Shown here piece by piece: positions 33,080 to 45,274 of a DNA stretch of 64,000 nucleotides. Source of the stretch: Laccaria trichodermophora (Eukaryota; Basidiomycota; Agaricomycetes; Agaricales; Hydnangiaceae); contig JACTVC010000016.1 of NCBI GenBank assembly GCA_018417955.1, positions 496,001 to 560,000 of the forward strand, in the 5' to 3' direction. Below the pieces are notes generated by a model. That model saw only the letters and a program-made list of their open reading frames with translations, had not been told where the DNA came from and ran no database searches. Position 1 is the first letter of the stretch, and the number at the start of each line of letters is the position of its first letter. Made by a program: the position numbers and the translations under genes.

Positions 33080-34930
33080 TATGCTTTTTCTTCTTCTCTC
33101 CCTTGTTGTTTTATTGACCTGCACCTAGATGACTGCCAACATTCTTTACATTCATTTCCCTGAGCATTCAAAAAGCATTGTATACATGCATAAAAGGGTC
33201 ATAGTCAATTTATGTAGTCTACTGAGTACCCCCAATATAAAATTCCACCATTGAACCTGCTCCAACCTGTCTGTAAGCCTCCCAAATTCAACACTGTTTG
33301 GCGAAGTCACAAAGAATTGTGGTTGTTTGGGTCTCATTTGGCCAAGCAGATAAACTTGGGTGCTCAGATATCTTGGCAACATCAAACGACCAGCCCAAGC
33401 CCTCCCAAACAAAGTGCAATCTTGCTGATTATGATGGTGCATGTGTGTACCATCCTGACAATATTCCCTGTAAATGTAATAAAAATTTGGCTGTTCTTCA
33501 GGTTAAACCACTTACTATATCACTCTATTACAATAATTTTGTGTTTCTACTGTCAGAAGATGACTCTTGAACCAAAGTCTGAATTCAGTTTCCCACGCCA
33601 TTCAAGGCCAATTGAAACCTCACCAAAAGTGAGAAAGCTCAATGCACAAACTGCGCAGATGGATTAAATCACATAAAAACAAAATATAATGGCTTGAGAA
33701 GTTTTCCCAAGCCCTCAGAATTTATTTTTTCAAGGTTACCACCCAGGAATGACCAGAAATACGAGTCTCAAAGATTCAATTCCTTGAAGGCTAGCTGGTG
33801 TGGTAAAGCCTGTAAGTACACTCTCATTACCCCCTAAAACCCCATACTACTGATATACAATGATAATAACAACTCTTTGTACCAAATCAATTGTGCATGC
33901 AGCAGTCACGCATGCTCTAGACCTTGACACGCATCCCCACACAGGTGTGTGCCTCTGCATGCATGGGCTCACACACCAGCATGCAGCGACACACAGGTTG
34001 CACACATGGCTTGCTCAACTCACACATCAACACACAAGTGGCATGCTCAACTCACACATTGGCACACAAGTGGATTCACTATGCATGCAAATGTAATAAA
34101 TAAATTTCCAATGCACAGAACCAAGGTACAGAATGTAGACCAATGTAGAGTAATGATTATTGATAATTTTGAGTGGTTGCTATTGTGCACCTTGCCTTCG
34201 TCCCACATCACAGATGTAGAATTAGCTAAATGGGTAATAAAGTAACTAAGGTGAATCAGTAGGATGTAAAAGAACATACACAGGTATACAGGACTTAAAT
34301 TGTGGGGATTGCCTTGGGAGTGATGCCGAACTTGTGGTATGATGCTTTTTCTAAATGTTAGCTAATCACAAATTCACAAAAGGATCAATAGGAAGGATAT
34401 GTATTTATTCACCGTGAACGAACATAGGTGATTTTCAAGCAAAAGAAACCATGCCCTGAACCAAGATCACTCAAACATGGCAAAAAGATAGATATGAAGT
34501 AAATATGCTACATTAATTAAGATCTACACAAAGGAATTTCAACAGTTTTTTCAAACATGGAGAACCCATGAGCATGTTACCCTGACTTTCGAACTTTTCA
34601 CTGTAAAAGTTTGGTCAAAGTAACAGTGCACCTCCAAGCCAACATTATATTCCAAACAAATGGAAGTCTAAATGATTGTAAGGATCCTCAAGTTATGTAA
34701 AAAAAGACAAAATAAAATGCCATCAAGATTTGAAATAAAAATTGAGAAGTGTGCACATTCTGCACCTGCACACCTGGCACACCAATTTCTGTAAGCCCAG
34801 TCTGTTACCAATGGGAACTTAGGTAAATGTAAACTACAGAAATAATGCACGCATCTAACTTGAGTGTGCACACAACACAAAATTGCAGGCACGCATGTGC
34901 CCATGCATGCATGCAGCCAGTACCCCATGG
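33080..34930. other. Subterminal non-coding part of the Plavaka-type element
   Basis: No gene is supported. From about 33890 to 34100 and again 34860-34960 it is rich in CACACA and GCATGC words, which recur near the left end (22550-22600). Such subterminal motifs are usual transposase-binding regions of CACTA-like elements. Confidence 0.5.
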
Positions 34931-35164
34931 CACGCAACTGCATGCATACCACGCGAGTGCCACGCAGATTTTCTTGTGCCCCATTTCGAGTGTATCATCC
35001 GAATCTCGGGCTGAGTAGTGCCACTAGTGAGTACTTAACGACATGCAGATCAGAATTCAAGTCAAAACAAAGCCGTTATCCCTTACCTTCGAGTTCCACC
35101 AATTAACGTTGCAACATTGTCAATTCCCTCCATCCCAAGTGTTTTCACCAAATCGAGCCTTGGA

Positions 35165-36734
35165 ATGGATCAGAATCAGGAGGCCTGCCGAGAAGAACCT
35201 GGCAGTGATATATTAAGCAGCGAGCGCGAGGGGTTGACAGCAGAAGTCGAGAGACGGGAGGCAAGCCACAGTGACCAAGCGCCCCACTTTTATGATGACG
35301 GTCCGAGAATGGAGGACAATTCGAGAAGTGATGTACAGGCATTGCCAGGGGGGTACGACGAGCATAGGGACTCAAATTATGCGGTGGTTCCGAGAGCGGG
35401 AAGGGCAATCAGGAGCAACTCGAACATCAAGGAAGCTACGATGCAGCCATCGCCGCCATCCGGCGAGGATCGCTGGTATAGTCAATGGCAGGAGCTCCAA
35501 GCTCGACTCCAGAGGGCAGAGGAGGAGGTGAAACACATTGCAAACCAAGCTCAAATCGAGACAGATAGGCTGTCTAGCCAGATCCGGTCGCTAAAGAAGG
35601 ATAATCACAGCCGCAAGGATAGTTTACGTCGGGAAGCAGAAAAGCACGTTCAAACAAAGCTTCGTCTGGAAACCGAGATAAGAAGCCTCACAGAGGAATT
35701 GGAACAGGAAAAAAGATATCGCTCCGACATGGAGCAGCGGTTGGAGAGGAGGTCGGAAAAAATCGTGAATCTCAAGACCGACTTGAATAAGGCGGAGGCG
35801 CAATACTCGGAAATAAACAACCTGCTCAAAAGCAGGACGGCGGAGTTGAGGAGCGCCGAGGTCTTCTTGAATAACGCGGAATGGTTTTCGAGAGACGAAT
35901 TGGTCAACATGGTGGAGTCGTTGAGTTCACAAATATTCGAAGCATCGTCCTACATGGCCGAGCTGCGTTTCAACGACCGTCCGTCGGGAGACTTGATTGC
36001 TGGGAATGCCAGGTTGGAGGACATGATCGGAAACCTCATGTCATCCCTGCTAGTTGCGAAACCGCCTCAAGAAGATCGGCTCCCACTACAACTCGCATTG
36101 CAGCATTACATCATATTGCAGTGCAGACGGCGGTTGACTTCATTCTGTTCCTCCGGCGAGCATAACTCCTTTTGGCCGACATACACCACAAGATACGATC
36201 TTTGGGTGAGTGAGTTGTCAGATTGCAGAGGACGAAACACGCTGAGCGCATTCAGAGGAGCAAAGTGTCGCCGGACGATGGCGTGCAATGACCTTCGCCA
36301 ATTGCAAACAGTTCAAGTCACCAAGCATGACCGATATGACCGATAATTTCATTTTCGTCTTGAAGACTTGCGGGTGGAGAGAAGACGAAAAATCCTCTTC
36401 TGCTTGTGTGAGGAAGATTCAAATTTATCTTTCTTCAATTGAAGAAGCCGTTAGGAAACTGAAAGCTGCAACTATGGAGGGCATCACGTCCGCCGACGTT
36501 TTACCTTATGTCGTCGCTCCTGAGACGCCATTTGAGCCATCGCAGATGATCAATGCGTATTCCAACAAGGACAGCCGCACAGAGTCAAAGGGGGAGCCTG
36601 AGCCTGTATTGTGTACGACGGGCATTGGATTGAAGAGCCTTGTAGCCAAGCGGTCTAGGCAGGAGATTTTTCTCAAGCCCAAGGTCGTTTTGATTTCAGT
36701 GTTCAAGCCAAGTCGCACCGAGGTACCCACTTGA
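35165..36734 (+). CDS. Coiled-coil protein, unknown function
   Basis: The first ATG is at 35165 (MDQNQEACREEPG). The N-terminal ~110 residues are polar and probably disordered. A long heptad-rich coiled coil follows (QELQARLQRAEEEVKHIANQ through NKAEAQYSEINNLLKSRTAE), then a conserved-looking block RDELVNMVESLSSQIFEASS. After about 36060 the frame changes. The C-terminal block is read from about 36288 to 36734 (GITSADVLPYVVAPETPFEP ... PVLCTTGIGLKSLV). The region between needs one or more introns, or contains a frameshift. The order resembles a recurrent family of Agaricomycete hypothetical proteins. The Plavaka-type element ends about 180 bp upstream and may have changed its promoter. Confidence 0.6.
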
Positions 36735-38599
36735 GTTTTCATTGGTATTGTGACCCAATCAACGAATTTATGATGTACTTTTCCGTGATGAGGGATGGTG
36801 AAAAAAGCATGATTCGTTGAGGATTTCCCTTGGGGCCCGGTCACGGACTCACGGTGTATCCAACCCCTCGCACCTGAGTGCACACCACCGTCGGGAAGGC
36901 AACTGTAGAGCAAATTAGTGAAGCAGGATTGAGAGAATGGGTGGCCTACAGAATCAATGACCGTTAGCTGAACCGCCAACTCAGGGAGAATTCATGACGT
37001 GACGAGACTGACATGTCCTAGAGCACCACTGTAAACAGAACATATTACTTGATATTGCTGGGTACGAAAAGACGTACCACGGGTGCAAGGAGGAACTCCT
37101 GTCGTATGCAAGTCAGTCGACATGTGTCGTGGGAGAATTTGAAGTCGCGACCTTCTCTTTGAGCAGAACTTGCTCCAATCTTGCTCCGACCTGCCTCATT
37201 CAATGTTCGTTCAAATTTATGAATCATCAATCTTTGTTCAACGTTCAACACCGATATCGTGGCCGCAAATGCGACAATAAGCTGAAGTGCAGGTTGGCGG
37301 GGGGTGGATACTACAGGTGCAACGATTTACCCTCCAAGTTTTTTGACTTATACCGCAGATTTTGAGACCCGTGGCTCGTTGATCAATTGTCATCAATATC
37401 AAGGAATCTATGTTGCTGGGCATCGGTGTAGGCAAGCCTCGGTAGTCGTCCTATCGACAGATCTCACACAAGCAGCATTCACTGTGGCTCGGACTATCCA
37501 GCATCACTTGCGAATGGGAGCGTACTTGGCTAGCTAGCGGTGGCTTTGAAGCTTGACTTTTTTGAAACAAGTAGGTTTTACTTGCTGCTGTCTATTCATT
37601 CTCTCTTATAAATCAGTTAGCGATTCGCAAGTTCCAATCGTGGCGTTCCAGTTCCCTTGCGGACTCTTGCTTATGCTGTCAATGGGGGTGCGCATTTAAA
37701 AGTGATGAACAACAATCTCCTCGTCCCTAGCCCATTTTCTGGCAAGCCCAACGTCGCCTGGGATGATGCATTTCATCAGATCATCGTTACATCGCCATCA
37801 TGATTCCAGGTTGAAACGAGGAGAGAAACGGATATCGAACCCTCCTGCTCGGCCGATGTCGGGTCATCCGATTCGTAGGATACTACGCCTGCTGGATCCA
37901 GGATTTTTTGACGAACTTCGGGTCTATCATCATCGTACGTCTCATTTTCTTTCGCTCTTTTTGAGGAACTCATACCATTTTGCAGACCATTCACCTCGCT
38001 AGCGTTCCTTATGTGTTTTTTGACTCCTCTTTGAGGCCCTTCGACGAATTGAGCCATGCAGGGCCTTGGCACGCCTTCATTTTCTATCACCAACCCATCT
38101 TGACATGTCAAGGACATGCAACCCCCTGCAGTACGAACGCATTAGTTTAACCTTATTGAAGCATGCCCAGCTTATCCCACAAAACTCCCTTCACCAGCCT
38201 GTCAATGCCTGCCCTCTCCCAACATCCCCAGTCCTTGGGAAGACTCCCCAAATACCGCGGTCCATTGGGCTACCAGTACCACTCATAGGTTCGCCTACCA
38301 ATCTGGGTGGCATCATACCCGAGCTGTAGTACCTTCTCCAGGCTTTTACCTTCTTCTCACTGTTCAAAGAACACTCGCACCCCCTTCGCAACAACGTTGA
38401 CATCGTGACCCTTGCTAAGCAACCTGACGACGACTTCTTACAACAGGGTCAGGGGTCAAACGCTTGCGGACTTTTTGGGTGTGCAAAAACGTTTACCTCC
38501 AAGTACTACGACCGCGCAAGATCGACTTTGGTAACTGGGATGATCGTTGCTCGTCGTGATCATCACTCCCTCAAGGTACACTTCTTGCTCATCCCCCTC
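36735..38599. other. Unassigned region, no convincing gene
   Basis: Short frames only. A plus-strand stretch near 38405-38580 reads NNVDIVTLAKQPDDDFLQ and LFGCAKTFTSKYYDRARS, which has natural composition and may be an exon of the decayed sequence that continues at 38600. I do not recognise it. Confidence 0.35.
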
Positions 38600-39660
38600 A
38601 CGTTATTGAAAGTTTACATCTTTATAGACTCCCTCGGTTTCGACGTGCTAAAGCAGGAGCAAATAATGCCATTCATTGACTCGGTCGTCCTGCGTGGAAC
38701 ATTGACCGCAACCCGGAGTGGGATAGCCATTGGAAGAAGCTCGGTTGAAGCAAACTTGCTGGAGAAGTTGAGCAAGGCGGAGGTTGTGGGGATCGAGTCA
38801 CGCTTGCCCAGCAAGCTAGCGAAGAACGCCTTTCGCCCTTTTTCGACCAGTTAGGTGGGGAGACGTAATGCCTCTCAATCGACCACTACCATCAGCACTA
38901 GTTCGCTTGTAACTTGGCGTCGAGTTGTAGGCTTTCATTGAAGACGAGAGAGCCGCTGATGAGGGTTTAGATTGGGAAGATTAGGGCGGAGAGCTTGTTG
39001 GTGGAAGGGGGTGGGGTGGAATCGGCTTTTGTTGACTGGTTGTTGTCGGAAGGGGCACCCTACCACAATCAGCGCAATCACTGCTGTCGTTCCCGACTTT
39101 GCGTCAACTCTGGTAGCGGAACTTTGTGGGCTTGATGTATTTAACGTCTCCCATGCCCTATCCTTGTTAGTTTCAAGCATAATCAGTGGATGATTATGCC
39201 CACTCAACTAGCAGTGTTCGTGTGGATGGACATTGCATGGAATATACTACTAGGGACACACTAGCTCTGCAGACGACGACGACGGAATTGTTACACTATG
39301 TGAAAAATGCTCAACCCTTGCCCAACCTCTGACAACACAAACACGTAGCTAATGCCCGCCAACCGCCATGGCAGGCAATTTCTCAATCGACCAATGATCA
39401 TCGACGCATACTCCCAACGATGGCAAGTAAGACGGTCGTCGTCAAGTTGAACCTTGTGAACTTCGACGCTTCTTCCTCCGGTTAAAGGCAAACTCCGAAT
39501 CATGAGTCGATGATTCTGGAGCATCATCATACTGAATCCTGCGACGTGAACCACCCAATCGCCCTGGCGCCGAAGGTCTGTACGACAGCAGAATCGTTCG
39601 GCGATGACGGGTCCATGAAGTAATGATCGTCCGAAGACCGCAGACGGTGTCTGGAAGTCG
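38600..39660. repeat. Diverged duplicate of 50090-51262
   Basis: The two stretches align over about 1.1 kb with many substitutions and small indels. Both contain LLEKLSKAE on the plus strand and a Ser/Pro-rich minus-strand frame (S-APNSPLNRTATS here, ATPNSPLNRMATS in the partner). Frames are broken in both, so this looks like an old duplication of a gene or element. Confidence 0.65.
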
Positions 39661-40470
39661 CCGTCCGATTGAGAGGAGAATTAGGGGCAGAATGGACCAT
39701 TGGTTGGCTATCGGGAGGTGAGTTGGGCCCCCTTTCTCCCAAATCCTCTTCGAAGGGAGTGTTTTCTGGGAAGTTTAAAGTGTTGGGATTCTCACTCAGA
39801 GGCGAGAGGTCTGTGCGTCGGGATTGAGGAGCAATAGGTCGGGCTGGGTCGCTCAGCGACCGGGAGTGGCGTGCATTCATTGTAGCACTTTCCCTTACGT
39901 CTTCCATTTCGGGATCAAGTGCTGGACTGTCAAAGCCTCGTGGCTCAAACATGGAGTTGAGTCCCTGAAATGATACTGAGTACGTTTTTCCAACATATCA
40001 GATTCAGGATTCTTACCCTATCTCAATGTGAACGTTCCCTAGACGATGGCATCCTCGTCGTTCGCGTGGCCTGTCCGGTGGGAGGTGAAGGGCGTTTCTG
40101 GAGGATGAATTTGATCATTACTTGGTAATTCTGCTTGCAAGTGCGACTGGACGTCGCGCTGCCTAAAGTTACGAAATGGCAACACATCATATTAATACTT
40201 CGAAAGCTCGAGCGTCCCAAGGACTTCTTTGGCCATTCCATTTTTCGTCCCCTAGATAGTCCTCCTTGGCTGAGCCTGAACGCCAGAAATTGTCGGATCC
40301 GCCCTCGTAGCAGGAGGTGCTACTCCCTTCAAGTCCAGCCATGAAAACGTACATGTGCACTCATAACTCGTCAACAAAAAAACGGTTGTGCAAGTTATGA
40401 GGATCATCAGGGCATGGGTAGAGAAGGCGAAGGAGCCTGAGAACCAGTAGCCGGAGTCGTACAACCCTAT
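39290..40470 (-). pseudogene. Possible membrane protein gene remnant
   Basis: On the minus strand a hydrophobic segment (SFAFSTHALMILITCTTVFL, about 40252-40464) is followed by FRNFRQRDVQSHLQAELPS and then a Ser/Pro-rich tail (39527-39952, MFEPRGFDSPALDPEMED). The pieces lie in different frames and could be joined by introns. The last part is duplicated at 50962-51357. A seven-helix receptor C-terminus is one thought, but the evidence is weak. Confidence 0.3.
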
Positions 40471-43011
40471 AGAAGGGGTAAAGGGACCTGTGACCTCAGG
40501 TGTGCACGGGCGCGGAAGTTAAGCAACGAGCAGGGTGAAACATGTTCTTGCGCTTTTCCTCAGAGATATTGGGACTGGCACTAAGGGAAAAAGAAGGGTA
40601 ATTAACGTTCTGTGGTGCGGTAAGACAAACTGCGACACATACTCGAAATATAGCATTATTGTCATCACCTTCCTCGCGACCTTGGTTGACTTTTTGATGA
40701 GATCAACCCACGTCCTGAAAAGCTCCGGGGCCATCGTTTGCGCGAGGAGAGGTTTGTTTGAAGGTGGTATATGCTAGCCGGTGGGATGTTAAGATCCTAA
40801 GAAGGAAATCATTGAAGTTTCGTGAGATTGCTTTGACAAGTGGGAGCTCGACAGATTGGGTAGGGTACAGTCTGAGTTTTCGGATTGAGTGGGAGATACT
40901 TTGACGAATTCGGTGGGGGAGAGGGAGTTGTCGTCCGGAAAGTCTCTTATAAGTTGGTTGTACTTGGGGACTGTCAGTGTCCATCAGCTTCGGCTATCCC
41001 AAAAAAAAAAGAAGGGTAGACCCACCGAGATCCATAGCATCCTTCAAGCCGGTATCGACGATAAAGGTAACTGTCGCGTGGAACCCCTTTGCATTCCTCA
41101 GTCCATCCATAACCATCCCACTCGCTCCTCAACTGCGCCACAATCACCTCCAACACCCTCTCGCGTCTCAATTAGAAGTTAATCTCTTGCGATACTGTGC
41201 CGCAGGAAACGTTTCTAGTGAGCTTGGTCACCGCTTGGGGATGGCTTTGATCCAAGAGTTGTCACGCGAGTGCAGAGAGCTGAGGAACGTGCTATTGATG
41301 AGGAGCTTTTACGAGATGCGAGAGATGTTGGGTCGTTGGCCTTGCGATTGGGCCTTGACTCAAATCAGCGAGAGGTCACCGTCAAAGGAAGAAAGAGCCC
41401 ACCAACAACAGCCCGTTGAATGATAAGACGAGCAACCTCCAGACTTTTCACATTCTGTGGAAAATGCAATAAACACAACTCGAGCTCTGCAAGCCTTTCT
41501 TGGCCATCGGTATCCCCAAATTGGCTTCGACAGTCCGCCTCCCCCTCCTGCATCTTTCCTTGCCCTCACCCCAGTCCAGCTCACCACGGCGTGTAAAGAC
41601 TCGCATGTCGTCTCGTCCCCACCAAAGAGACAGGCGACTGCAGAGTGTCCCGGTGGTGAGGCAAACAAAAAGTGTGGCATGCAGAATTAACGCACCATTG
41701 CAGTTGAAACATCGACCTCTTCATCAGTCTTGTAGACTGGAAAGTATTTGTGGTTGTGAGTCCGGAGATTGTGGTGACCTGTATGAAGTTGGGGGGTTAC
41801 GATTGAGCCAGCAAGCATCAGAATCAGAGAGTGTAGTGGACAAACCTTGAGAGGTGGGTACCCCCTCCTCGCGATGCGGACCATCATGCGGCACACTTTT
41901 AGGCCGCTACGGGCCCAAAGTCCACCAGCCTAGCAATCCGCCTCGTAATCCTGTTGCCACACGCGCTTCTTCCTCAGCATCTCAATTCCCCCTTCCTTTT
42001 GCAAGCCTACTCAGCATGGGGACGCTGAGTATTGACAGCGTGATTCTCTGGGTCTTGTCAATGTTAGCGGCAATTCTGTGTAAGCGAAGGAGACATACAG
42101 CTCGTGCGGACACGGTTTTTCGCGACGAGTGAGCGAAGGTGTCGGTAGAATCAGTGGATCTCCACGCAACCAGTCAGGCAGTGCATATTAGATTATCCGC
42201 TGTCGAAATCCGGGTCCTGGACACGCTGTAAATCTGGCACAAAGTTCACGACAATAAGGTCCACATACGGCTGGGCCCGTCGACTAGGTCGGTGAGTGTG
42301 AAGCCGTGCGGCGTAATAGAGAAATGGAACGAAGGATTTGTCGAAAGACGATAAAATCAACAACACCACACAAGCTACTTAGTCGCTGACCACAATGCAG
42401 CCATTCAAATTTTTATGACCATCCCTTCCAAGTTCTATGGGCAAGATAACCTGTTAAGGCTTCGGGCGGTTGGACCTCCTCCCAAATTTTGACTTGCGAA
42501 TCGATTCTCAATCGACATCGGCACCCGAAAACAGTTTTGTTTAAGTTGGTCACGGTGAAGACTCCTCAATTCCATTTTGCCGGAATATCTCGTCTTTATT
42601 CTCCTCCAACTGATAGAGCCGTTGAATGTCATTTAGTATGTGGTTTGATCCCTTATTCAATTGGTCAATGTTCGTGTAATAAATTAGGGAGTGGATATGT
42701 AGCTTGCAGATTGCCTAAGAAATCGGCAAAGGCCAAAAACTTTCAAACCCAAGGGCAATACCGGGAAGTGTGCGTAAATGCATATATTCTGACATTGCCA
42801 TTGCCAGTCTACATCTGGATTCGGTGAACGACAAGCAAATGCCATCCACCTCCGTAAATTACCAAGGGAGCTGTTATGACCCCCTTACCACGGAATGCCC
42901 GAAATCATATTAAACAGCCTTGACATTCTTTTCTGGATTGTTCCTCATTCTTTTCCTGAAATACTCTTTCATAGGCTAGAATGTTTAGTCAGATCATAGA
43001 TGCTCGTAAAA
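40471..43011. other. Unassigned region with short broken frames
   Basis: Frames with natural composition occur at 40519-40984 (minus), 41195-41423 (plus, ELSRECRELRNVLLMRSF) and 42600-42827 (plus). None has a start, splice sites and motif that would make a gene call safe. The word GGAAGTTAAGCAACG near 40515 resembles part of 5S rRNA but has no rRNA context. Confidence 0.35.
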
Positions 43012-45274
43012 CTAGCAACTTAAATGTGATAAATTCAAGGAACGTACTGTTGTGGGACGGACAGAAACTTTGTGCATCCATTCATCAGGTACCTGTTCTA
43101 CCTCATCGATATGTTCATCATATATGACCGGTCTGGGATGGGAAGGATGATACGCGTAACCACCATCTTTCGCGATGATCATAGCTTGATAAAGAGCGAA
43201 CAAGGCACCCAGGTTGATGATCATTATTGGAATCAAAAAGCCGATATTCGCATTCGTCATGAGCCAGCCGTATACCTCGTATCTCAAGTGTCCAGTCACC
43301 TGGCGAAAGCAAGAGGGGGGGGGGTACGTGTTTGATAAAATAACCGAAAGTAGGTTACCTGAGAGGTGACACAACGTTCAAAGATAAAAAGGGAATAGAA
43401 TAATTGACAGGACAAACCTCATACTCAATTATGCCTTGGATCATCTTTTCGTACAAACTTAGATACTGAGCGGGCTCCACATCTGCTGGCAGGTCAAACG
43501 ATTTAAGTCCCAAGTTAACGATCGTTTCCGCAAAGAGATTGGTATCGTAGTTTTGGGAGCCCGATATGAGTTGCCCAAGTCCAACCAACGCATTATTGAT
43601 GAGTGTAGAAAATGTAATCGGAGAGGATGTGTTTGCCTGTAGCGGAGAAAATGTCTTCAGTAGACCGGTACATGGCGGATTGTATCGGGTTTATGACGCA
43701 AGTGATATTCCCAACCAAATCTTGATAACCAAGGACCCCAGTTAGATAGATAGTATAAGAAGTCGGAGTCTCGTCCTGGCATGCCCAGTAAACTAACATA
43801 GAGCTGGCCAAAGAAGACCGAGGAGCCGGAATATTCATCAAAACATCCGTTTTCCCTTGGTCGGTGCAGCTGACATTGTAGGTTACAGCCATAATATCAA
43901 AGTTGGTTGGATCCACGGCCAACGGGACAAATGAAAAGGGATGTGTTTGAGTGTAAGCGCAACTCACGTTGCTCTTCAGACCTTGTTGATTGAGGGTGTA
44001 GTCGTATGAGATCACTCCTCCAAGTGCTGCTACCCCTACCTTCCGATCTGAGAGAGGGGAATTAAGATGTTCGATCACAGGTACGCCGTTGGGACCAAGA
44101 GGCAAGATGCCTTGCACAGATCCTTGAAAATGAAGTCCAGTCTTGGCGCCAAGTTGATCAAAAGTAAGAATTTCAGTGTTGTTCGAGGTTGTTCGTAAGT
44201 GACTCTATAACCTAAGATAGGAATTATTCAGTTATCATTAATTAATCGAGTCAATCTTCAGTGATGGAGTCTTTCCAACTTACTTTACTGCGACAGGCGT
44301 CTAGCAAATCAACCATTTCGGACCCTCCAAAACAGTCACTTAATGCCAAACCAGCAAAAATCTGAGAGCAACAGGTACAAGTGAGCATAGTTAGCGCCGC
44401 TTACTCAGGATACATTTAACTTACTATCCAGTCACCGCACTGATGGCCAGAATCCAGCGTCAGGTTCTCTTTAGACCAGGAAAGACAATCGGGATGAGTC
44501 GATGAAAAGTCGAGCTCAATTCCCGTCAGAACGGCCGTCCGATTGAACGAGGTGGGAGTGAGGAGAGTAGCAGTACTTGATATCAAGTGTGGAAAGACGA
44601 GGGCACAAATGACCACTGAGAGTGCGGGCCACCACCTATCTTTGGTCAGTAGGTACTTGGCATCTTTCACACTCTTGCCCCAAGGCCACGTCTGACGTCT
44701 GAATGCTAATAGCACTGTCAGATGAAAGGGCCGAGTCGGTTTGCGATACGTGACCAACTCTTGGGCAAAGCGAATGATAGCGAGGGAAAATAGTTCACCG
44801 ATGATCAGGGAGATAATGCTGGAAATGAACGTAATGAAATAGGTGGTGGCCTGAGGGTGGTTCCTGACGACTTTGGAGAGATGGTTGTTCATTTGTACAC
44901 CTTTATTGGCCCACACCACGCCGAAGAAAATCCAAGGCCAAACAAGCATAATCGCGATGCCAGTGAATGAAAGGATATCGCGTATGTTAGGCCCTGAGTT
45001 TGCCTTAGCCTCTTCTTCCACAGTTTCATCTGATAGGTCATATTAGCACGAATCAGGTATTGAAGAAACAAAGCCGACCAGAGGTATGATTGCTTTTTGT
45101 CTCTGGACTCCGCGGCCTGTGAGTGGCCGGGGTTGATGGAGGAGAGAGTACAGCGGTTCCAGTTCGAACTGCATCAGGTGAACGTCCTCGACGAGAGGCG
45201 AATGAGAGTCGAGGATGGAGAATCCTGCCAACGGAAGGGAAGAAATTATTCATATCCTCCCTCCCACAAGACAT
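43012..45274 (-). CDS. Multi-pass membrane protein of an expanded Agaricomycete family
   Basis: The start is ATG 45274 (MSCGREDMNNFF). Supported exons: 45274-45079, 45029-44425, 44361-44284, 44204 to about 43640, then about 43640-43436 and 43376-43012. Introns 45030-45078, 44362-44424 and 44205-44283 keep frame. Membrane segments are SFTGIAIMLVWPWIFFGVVW, ITFISSIISLIIGELFSLAI, LSVVICALVFPHLISSTATL and a C-terminal IGFLIPIMIINLGALFALYQ. Between them is a large Cys-containing, probably extracellular domain (LSDCFGGSEMV, YTLNQQGLKSNVSCAY) with N-x-S/T sites. Two places break the frame: a one-base shift near 43636-43650 and a 10-base C run (43315-43324 as G on the plus strand), where a different run length restores it. 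These may be sequencing errors or real lesions. No function can be assigned. Confidence 0.65.

Larger units (their letters stand above)
22527..34982 (-). mobile_element. Plavaka-type (CACTA-like) DNA transposon, 12.5 kb including nested insertions
   Basis: The left end starts GGGGCAACTAGAAATCTGTG and the inverted right end starts GGGGCACAAGAAAATCTGCG; both continue with GTGGCAC and GCATGC words. The flanks ATTTTGA (22520-22526) and ATTTCGA (34983-34989) look like a 7-bp target duplication with one change. Inside are a minus-strand transposase pseudogene and a divergent plus-strand partner gene, with subterminal regions rich in CACACA and GCATGC. An LTR element (23268-24873) and a mariner element (26248-29394) are nested within it. 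Without these two the element would be about 7.7 kb. The right end lies about 180 bp upstream of the coiled-coil gene at 35165. Confidence 0.75.

Noticed and set aside
33860..34245. His-rich frames in the CACACA region
   Set aside because: They come from subterminal CACACA/GCATGC repeats of the Plavaka-type element, not from a gene.
40505..40530. 5S rRNA-like word GGAAGTTAAGCAACG
   Set aside because: No surrounding 5S sequence or internal control region matches, so the word is probably a chance hit.
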